Source: an uncultured Eubacterium sp.
GTDB taxonomy: Bacteria > Bacillota > Clostridia > Lachnospirales > Lachnospiraceae
NCBI GenBank assembly: GCA_904502145.1
Contig: CAJGDH010000081.1
Coordinates: forward strand, 1-7,969
Reading direction: 5' to 3'
DNA: 7,969 nt
Below are positions 5,260 to 7,969 of this stretch, piece after piece. Made by a program: the position numbers and the translations under genes. Positions within the stretch are counted from its first letter, which is position 1. Every line of letters begins with the position of its first letter. The notes under the pieces are model-generated. The model did not search any database. It saw only the letters and a list, made by a program, of their open reading frames with translations, and was not told where the DNA came from.

Positions 5260-5289
5260 TTGGACACATTATATCATTTTTTGTGTAAT
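5260..5289 (+). promoter_or_regulatory. Candidate promoter of the glucosaminidase gene
   Basis: TTGGAC (5260-5265) and TGTAAT (5284-5289) are spaced by 18 nt; both deviate from consensus. The 5221-5418 gap holds little else besides A/T-rich sequence and a purine-rich direct repeat, so a promoter is expected here, but the precise site is tentative. Confidence 0.35.
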
Positions 5290-5364
5290 TTACCTAATCC
5301 ACCTGCCCGGGAGAAATCAGAAGAGAAAATAAGACGTTTAAATGCGTTTTAGATACAGATCAAT

Positions 5365-5406
5365 AGAGAGAAAAATGGTTTTAGAGAGAAACAATTCAGA
5401 GAGAAA
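5365..5406 (+). repeat. Three AGAGAGAAA direct repeats before the glucosaminidase RBS
   Basis: AGAGAGAAA occurs at 5365-5373, 5383-5391 and 5398-5406, and the last copy runs into the RBS AAAGGAG (5404-5410). In the untranslated leader these could be binding sites for an RNA- or DNA-binding protein, ribosome stand-by sequence, or chance in an A/G-rich leader. Confidence 0.6.
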
Positions 5407-5418
5407 GGAGATTTGAAA

Positions 5419-6483
5419 ATGAAGAGAACTGGTATGAAGTCCCTGATCCTCATGTGTGCCGTCCTGGTCATGACATTGGCAAGTCTGTCGGTTTCTGCCT
5501 TGACGACCTACGTGAGCGGATCAAAAACAAAGGTGTACACCGATCCCTTCTACAAGGTCTATTATGAGGGGAAACTTGTCACCGATGCCAAGCACCCGGC
5601 CCTGAAGATCAATGATAATATCATGATCCCCTACAAGTGCTGTCTGGTGCAGCGCGGTCCCCGCGCACGTTATACCTTCAAAAAATCCACGAAGAGGCTG
5701 ATCATCACCCTGGGTGACCGGAAGGTAAAACTGTACCTGAACAAGAAGAAGATGTACGTCAACGGAAAGAAGGAGAAAATCTACACGGCACCCAGATATG
5801 TCACCGTAAACGGCTGCAAGTATATCACCATACCGGGCAAAGCGGTATGCCGTGCCCTGAATCTGGACTATACCTATGTGAAGCCGGAGAAGACAGTCTA
5901 CCTTGAGGCAAAGGATAAACCGGAACCTCTGACAACTGCTTCAACCGGCTCCAACCTGACGGCCAAAGATCTGGAAGGTCTTTCCCCGTCCCAGTTTATC
6001 AAGCTCATGGGACCCCTTGCCCAGCAGGATTACCAGAAGACGGGCGTCCTGGCTTCCGTGACCCTGGCCCAGATGATCAATGAGAGCGGCTGGGGAACCA
6101 CCACTCTGTGCAAGAAGGGAAACAATATCTTCGGTATGAAGGAAAACCTTTCCGGCAACACCTGGAAAGGATCTACCTGGGACGGAAAGAGCAGGGTCAA
6201 GATCTATACCAAGGAAGAGTACAAAGGAAAGAAAGTGACCATCACTGCCTACTTCCGTAAATACCCCAACCTGGCCAAGTCCATCGGTGATCATTCCGCA
6301 TACCTGAAGGGTGCCATGGACGGCTCCAAGAAACGTTATGCAGGCCTTACCTCTACAACCAGCTACAAAAAACAGCTGAAGATCATCCAGAAGGGCGGCT
6401 ACTGCACCTGGAGCAGCTATGTATCCGAGCTGACCAACCTGATCAATAAGTATAACCTGACCAAATATGATGTGAAGAAATAA
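5419..6483 (+). CDS. Secreted glucosaminidase-type peptidoglycan hydrolase with N-terminal copper-amine-oxidase-like domain
   Basis: A 354-residue exported protein. Residues 1-27 are a signal peptide: KRTGMK, a hydrophobic core, then SVSA. Residues about 30-165 look like a copper amine oxidase N-domain-type (PF07833-like) wall or sugar-binding module, with repeated short strands ending in KTVYLEA. A Thr/Ser linker (171-180) leads to a glucosaminidase domain (PF01832-like), about 190-300. It carries LASVTLAQMINESGWG with probable catalytic E222, KKGNNIFGMK and AYFRKYPNLAKSIGDHSAYL. The C-terminal YAGL...YSELTNLI-type segment (WSSYVSELTNLI) completes the fold. Such enzymes cut the beta-1,4 bond after N-acetylglucosamine in peptidoglycan. 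The start is ATG 5419, 8 nt after AAAGGAG; an in-frame TTG at 5413 is only 2 nt from it. The next gene is also a surface protein but has its own promoter. Confidence 0.88.
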   Translation: MKRTGMKSLILMCAVLVMTLASLSVSALTTYVSGSKTKVYTDPFYKVYYEGKLVTDAKHPALKINDNIMIPYKCCLVQRGPRARYTFKKSTKRLIITLGDRKVKLYLNKKKMYVNGKKEKIYTAPRYVTVNGCKYITIPGKAVCRALNLDYTYVKPEKTVYLEAKDKPEPLTTASTGSNLTAKDLEGLSPSQFIKLMGPLAQQDYQKTGVLASVTLAQMINESGWGTTTLCKKGNNIFGMKENLSGNTWKGSTWDGKSRVKIYTKEEYKGKKVTITAYFRKYPNLAKSIGDHSAYLKGAMDGSKKRYAGLTSTTSYKKQLKIIQKGGYCTWSSYVSELTNLINKYNLTKYDVKK

Positions 6484-6500
6484 CTTGTAGATAAACAAGA

Positions 6501-6529
6501 TTGACATCCTTTCCCGGATTGCATATATT
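6501..6529 (+). promoter_or_regulatory. Strong sigma-A promoter of the SH3-like membrane protein gene
   Basis: TTGACA (6501-6506), a 17-nt spacer and TATATT (6524-6529) repeat the architecture of the infC promoter. It begins 18 nt after the glucosaminidase stop with no terminator between, so read-through from upstream is also possible. The leader would be about 43 nt. Confidence 0.82.
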
Positions 6530-6578
6530 AATAACAGACGCTTCGTGCGCCCTAATACTGATGAAAGTGTGAGTATAT

Positions 6579-7316
6579 ATGAGATCCGGAAAAAACAGAC
6601 GTTCCATCAATGAGGAGGAGAAGAGAAACGCCTTCACCATGATCACCTCCATGCTGTTTTCCCTGTTTCTGGTGGCATTGTCCGTCCTGTTCATCATCGG
6701 ATTCCGGGCTTTTCTGAAGAACCACCCCTATCAGGGGAAGGAGAAGACCGAGACCGCGCAGGCCGGAAAGGGAGATATCCTGGTGCTGGACCCCTCTTTT
6801 GATGTGACGCGTATCATCATTAAGAATATAAAGGATAAGGAAGAATTCTGCATGACCGCCCACCCCGGCGTGGTGGATGAGGATTCCGTCCCCCTGAAAA
6901 ACGGACAGATGCTTCAGGTCAGGCAGAAGGGAGGATTTAAAGACAAATCCTACTATCGTCTGAAGGACAATACCTATGTGGAAGCGGATGAGACGAAGGT
7001 CCAGGAGGTAAAAGAGTACCTTCCCCTTTCCGGTTACATTGCCATCACCTATATCAGCTCCGGAGGTGTCCGCCTTCGTTCATGGATCGATTTTGACGCG
7101 GACAATGTGGTAAGATCGGTGTATGTGGGTGACAAGGTGACCATAACCGCCATGGTGACTACCATGGAGGGGACCAGTGCCTTCCGCACCTCCGACGGCC
7201 TCTTTATCACTACCAACCCGCAGTATTTTACGGATTATACCAATCTGAGCGAGGTGGAAGCAGCGGAGAGATCCACAGCGGATATTCCGGAGACGGAGGA
7301 ATCGACAGAAGAGTAG
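6579..7316 (+). CDS. Single-pass membrane protein with SH3-like extracellular domain, function unknown
   Basis: 245 residues. A short charged cytoplasmic N terminus (NRRSINEEEKRN) precedes one membrane helix at about 19-43 (MITSMLFSLFLVALSVLFII). The basic segment KNHPYQGK then begins an extracellular region. Residues 65-140 form an unassigned beta-rich part (GDILVLDPSFDVTRI, YYRLKDNTYVEAD). Residues about 150-220 resemble a bacterial SH3 domain (GYIAITYISSGGVRLRSW, VYVGDKVTITAMV, FRTSDGLFITT). The tail is acidic. I do not recognise a named family. SH3b domains often bind peptidoglycan, and the adjacent wall hydrolase suggests an envelope role, but that is inference. ATG 6579 is the first possible start, because an in-frame TGA lies at 6570-6572. 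Its Shine-Dalgarno is poor (GAAAGTG, 6564-6570), which contrasts with the strong promoter. A terminator follows at 7341-7382. Confidence 0.75.
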   Translation: MRSGKNRRSINEEEKRNAFTMITSMLFSLFLVALSVLFIIGFRAFLKNHPYQGKEKTETAQAGKGDILVLDPSFDVTRIIIKNIKDKEEFCMTAHPGVVDEDSVPLKNGQMLQVRQKGGFKDKSYYRLKDNTYVEADETKVQEVKEYLPLSGYIAITYISSGGVRLRSWIDFDADNVVRSVYVGDKVTITAMVTTMEGTSAFRTSDGLFITTNPQYFTDYTNLSEVEAAERSTADIPETEESTEE

Positions 7317-7340
7317 AAACAGCAAAAGAGTAAAAAAAGG

Positions 7341-7382
7341 AACCCGGGACCTGTGTCTTAAGACGCAGGAGCCCGGGTTTTT
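7341..7382 (+). terminator. Two-step hairpin terminator after the SH3-like gene
   Basis: The outer arms AACCCGGG (7341-7348) and CCCGGGTT (7372-7379) enclose the inner arms CCTGTGTCTT (7350-7359) and AAGACGCAGG (7360-7369), which include one wobble pair. Five T end the structure (7378-7382). Confidence 0.85.
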
Positions 7383-7387
7383 CGGAC

Positions 7388-7419
7388 AAAAAAACATCCG
7401 GATCCCAGATGGATCCGGA
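7388..7419 (-). terminator. Intrinsic terminator of the minus-strand tRNA-Leu
   Basis: TCCGGATCC (7397-7405) pairs with GGATCCGGA (7411-7419) around a 5-nt loop. On the minus strand the stem is followed by seven U (A run at 7388-7394). It lies 12 nt beyond the tRNA 3' end and abuts the plus-strand terminator, so the two units are separated tail to tail. Confidence 0.88.
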
Positions 7420-7431
7420 CATAAAAAAAGA

Positions 7432-7516
7432 TGCAGTCGGCGGGACTTGAACCCGCACCCAGAAAGCCCGGACTAGATCCTTAGTCTAGCGCGTATGCCA
7501 ATTCCGCCACGACTGC
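7432..7516 (-). tRNA. tRNA-Leu, anticodon AAG
   Basis: The minus strand folds as an 85-nt class II tRNA. It has a 7-bp acceptor stem GCAGTCG/CGACTGC (7516-7510 with 7439-7433) and discriminator A at 7432. The D arm contains AATTGGC, and the anticodon stem is CTAGA/TCTAG. The loop CTAAGGA places U33 before anticodon A34-A35-G36 (complement of 7480-7482), and G37 is typical of tRNA-Leu. A long variable arm (CCGG...CTGG type) and the T arm GCGGG/CCCGC with loop TTCAAGT follow. CCA is not encoded (ATCT follows the acceptor), so it must be added by the nucleotidyltransferase. AAG would read CUU directly, and CUC as well if A34 is deaminated to inosine by TadA. It is a single gene with its own promoter and terminator. 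Confidence 0.95.
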
Positions 7517-7552
7517 ATGTTCTGTCGGCTTGTTTCCGTGCCAACGAAATGT

Positions 7553-7581
7553 ATTATAGCATGGGCATTATCAATATGCAA
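7553..7581 (-). promoter_or_regulatory. Promoter of tRNA-Leu(AAG)
   Basis: On the minus strand, TTGCAT (7581-7576), a 17-nt spacer and consensus TATAAT (7558-7553) are seen. TGC just before the hexamer gives an extended -10. Transcription would start near 7546, about 30 nt before the mature tRNA. Confidence 0.82.
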
Positions 7582-7626
7582 GTGTTTTTTTCTAAAAAAA
7601 ATCAGAAAAAGGAAATGAAAAAAATA

Positions 7627-7655
7627 GTGTCAGAATCCTGCTTTTGTGTTATCAT
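7627..7655 (+). promoter_or_regulatory. Candidate promoter of the DUF1015 gene
   Basis: GTGTCA (7627-7632), a 17-nt spacer and TATCAT (7650-7655) with extended element TGT (7647-7649) lie about 55 nt upstream of the start codon. It diverges from the tRNA promoter (7553-7581) with about 45 nt between them. Confidence 0.5.
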
Positions 7656-7671
7656 AGAAAACGTGTTATCA
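7646..7671 (+). repeat. Direct repeat GTGTTATCA overlapping the DUF1015 promoter
   Basis: GTGTTATCA occurs at 7646-7654 and 7663-7671, a 17-bp period. The first copy overlaps the -10 and the second lies at the expected transcription start, a position suited to repression. With only two short copies, chance is possible. Confidence 0.5.
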
Positions 7672-7709
7672 GACACGGGACACAGACAGATAAGGGGAAT
7701 GGATCAACC

Positions 7710-7969
7710 ATGAACAGAATTATAAAGAAGGCAGATATCCTGCTGCCGGCAGAAGGAATCGACCAGACCAGATGGTCCGTCATCGCATGCGACCAGTATA
7801 CCAGTGAACCGGAATACTGGGCCGAGGTGGAACGGATCGTGGGGGAAGCCCCCTCCACCCTGAAGATCACTTTACCTGAAGTATACCTTGAGGACGAGGA
7901 TGTGGACAGGAGGATCGACCGTATCCATTCTGCCATGAGGGAATATGAAGAGAAGAAGATCCTTGAACA
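7710..7969 (+). CDS. DUF1015 family protein, N-terminal part (3' truncated by the window)
   Basis: 86 codons are visible before the edge. The opening NRIIKKADILLPAEGIDQTRW followed by SVIACDQYTSEPEYW (23-37) and VGEAPSTLKITLPEVYL (44-60) is characteristic of the DUF1015 (PF06245) family. This family is widespread in Clostridia and has no settled function; full members are about 400 residues. The start is ATG 7710 with AAGGGGA at 7692-7698, slightly far (11 nt). A nearer ATG at 7699 opens only a four-codon frame. It is preceded by a candidate promoter and a short direct repeat. It is not co-transcribed with the divergent tRNA-Leu. Confidence 0.88.
   Translation, partial: MNRIIKKADILLPAEGIDQTRWSVIACDQYTSEPEYWAEVERIVGEAPSTLKITLPEVYLEDEDVDRRIDRIHSAMREYEEKKILE

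Noticed and set aside
5413..5418. TTG start for the glucosaminidase, adding two residues.
   Set aside because: Only 2 nt separate it from the AAAGGAG, while ATG 5419 has the ideal 8 nt.
5941..6507. A 188-codon minus-strand ORF opposite the glucosaminidase.
   Set aside because: It is an antisense shadow of a well-supported coding region, has no RBS, and its composition mirrors the sense codons.
7495..7713. A 72-codon plus-strand ORF.
   Set aside because: It begins inside the tRNA-Leu gene, crosses both promoters and the A/T-rich spacer, and has no RBS or family features.

Overview
The window looks like chromosomal DNA from a Clostridia-class Firmicute, most likely Lachnospiraceae. The grounds are an EF-G2-type elongation factor, strong AGGAGG ribosome binding sites, an infC-rpmI-rplT operon behind an L20-type attenuator leader, a class II tRNA-Leu without encoded CCA, and a DUF1015 gene. 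This placement is inference from protein and signal style; no search was run. Apart from its left edge the region reads as core genome. I see no phage, transposon, CRISPR array or defence locus.

Layout: (1) Positions 1-200 hold a minus-strand piece of an EF-G-like gene. It is fused back-to-back at about 200-206 to the 3' half of a different EF-G2-like gene on the plus strand. The two pieces cover the same protein segment in opposite orientation, which suggests an assembly or amplification chimera, or a real rearrangement. (2) The EF-G2-like gene is followed after 2 nt by a single-domain SpoT/Mesh1-like (p)ppGpp hydrolase and an intrinsic terminator (1728-1758). (3) A noncoding stretch with a strong inverted repeat leads to hom (homoserine dehydrogenase) and an A/T-rich terminator. 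One arm of that terminator doubles as the -35 of the next promoter. (4) A monocistronic dCMP deaminase of the eukaryote/T4-like type follows. (5) Next is the translation operon infC-rpmI-rplT. It has a consensus promoter, a roughly 240-nt leader with competing terminator and antiterminator pairings, a candidate 22-codon upstream ORF, an AUU start codon for infC, and a GAAA-loop terminator after rplT. (6) Two cell-surface genes follow: a secreted glucosaminidase-type peptidoglycan hydrolase, and a single-pass membrane protein with an SH3-like extracellular part and its own strong promoter. (7) Facing terminators precede a minus-strand tRNA-Leu(AAG). (8) The 5' end of a DUF1015 gene runs off the right edge.

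Functionally, much of the window concerns translation and its control: EF-G2, the ppGpp hydrolase, IF3/L35/L20 and the tRNA. Single enzymes of amino-acid (hom) and nucleotide (dCMP deaminase) metabolism and a cell-wall pair make up the rest. The most interesting points are the inverted EF-G junction, the stacked control elements ahead of infC (attenuator, uORF, AUU start), and the A34 leucine tRNA.
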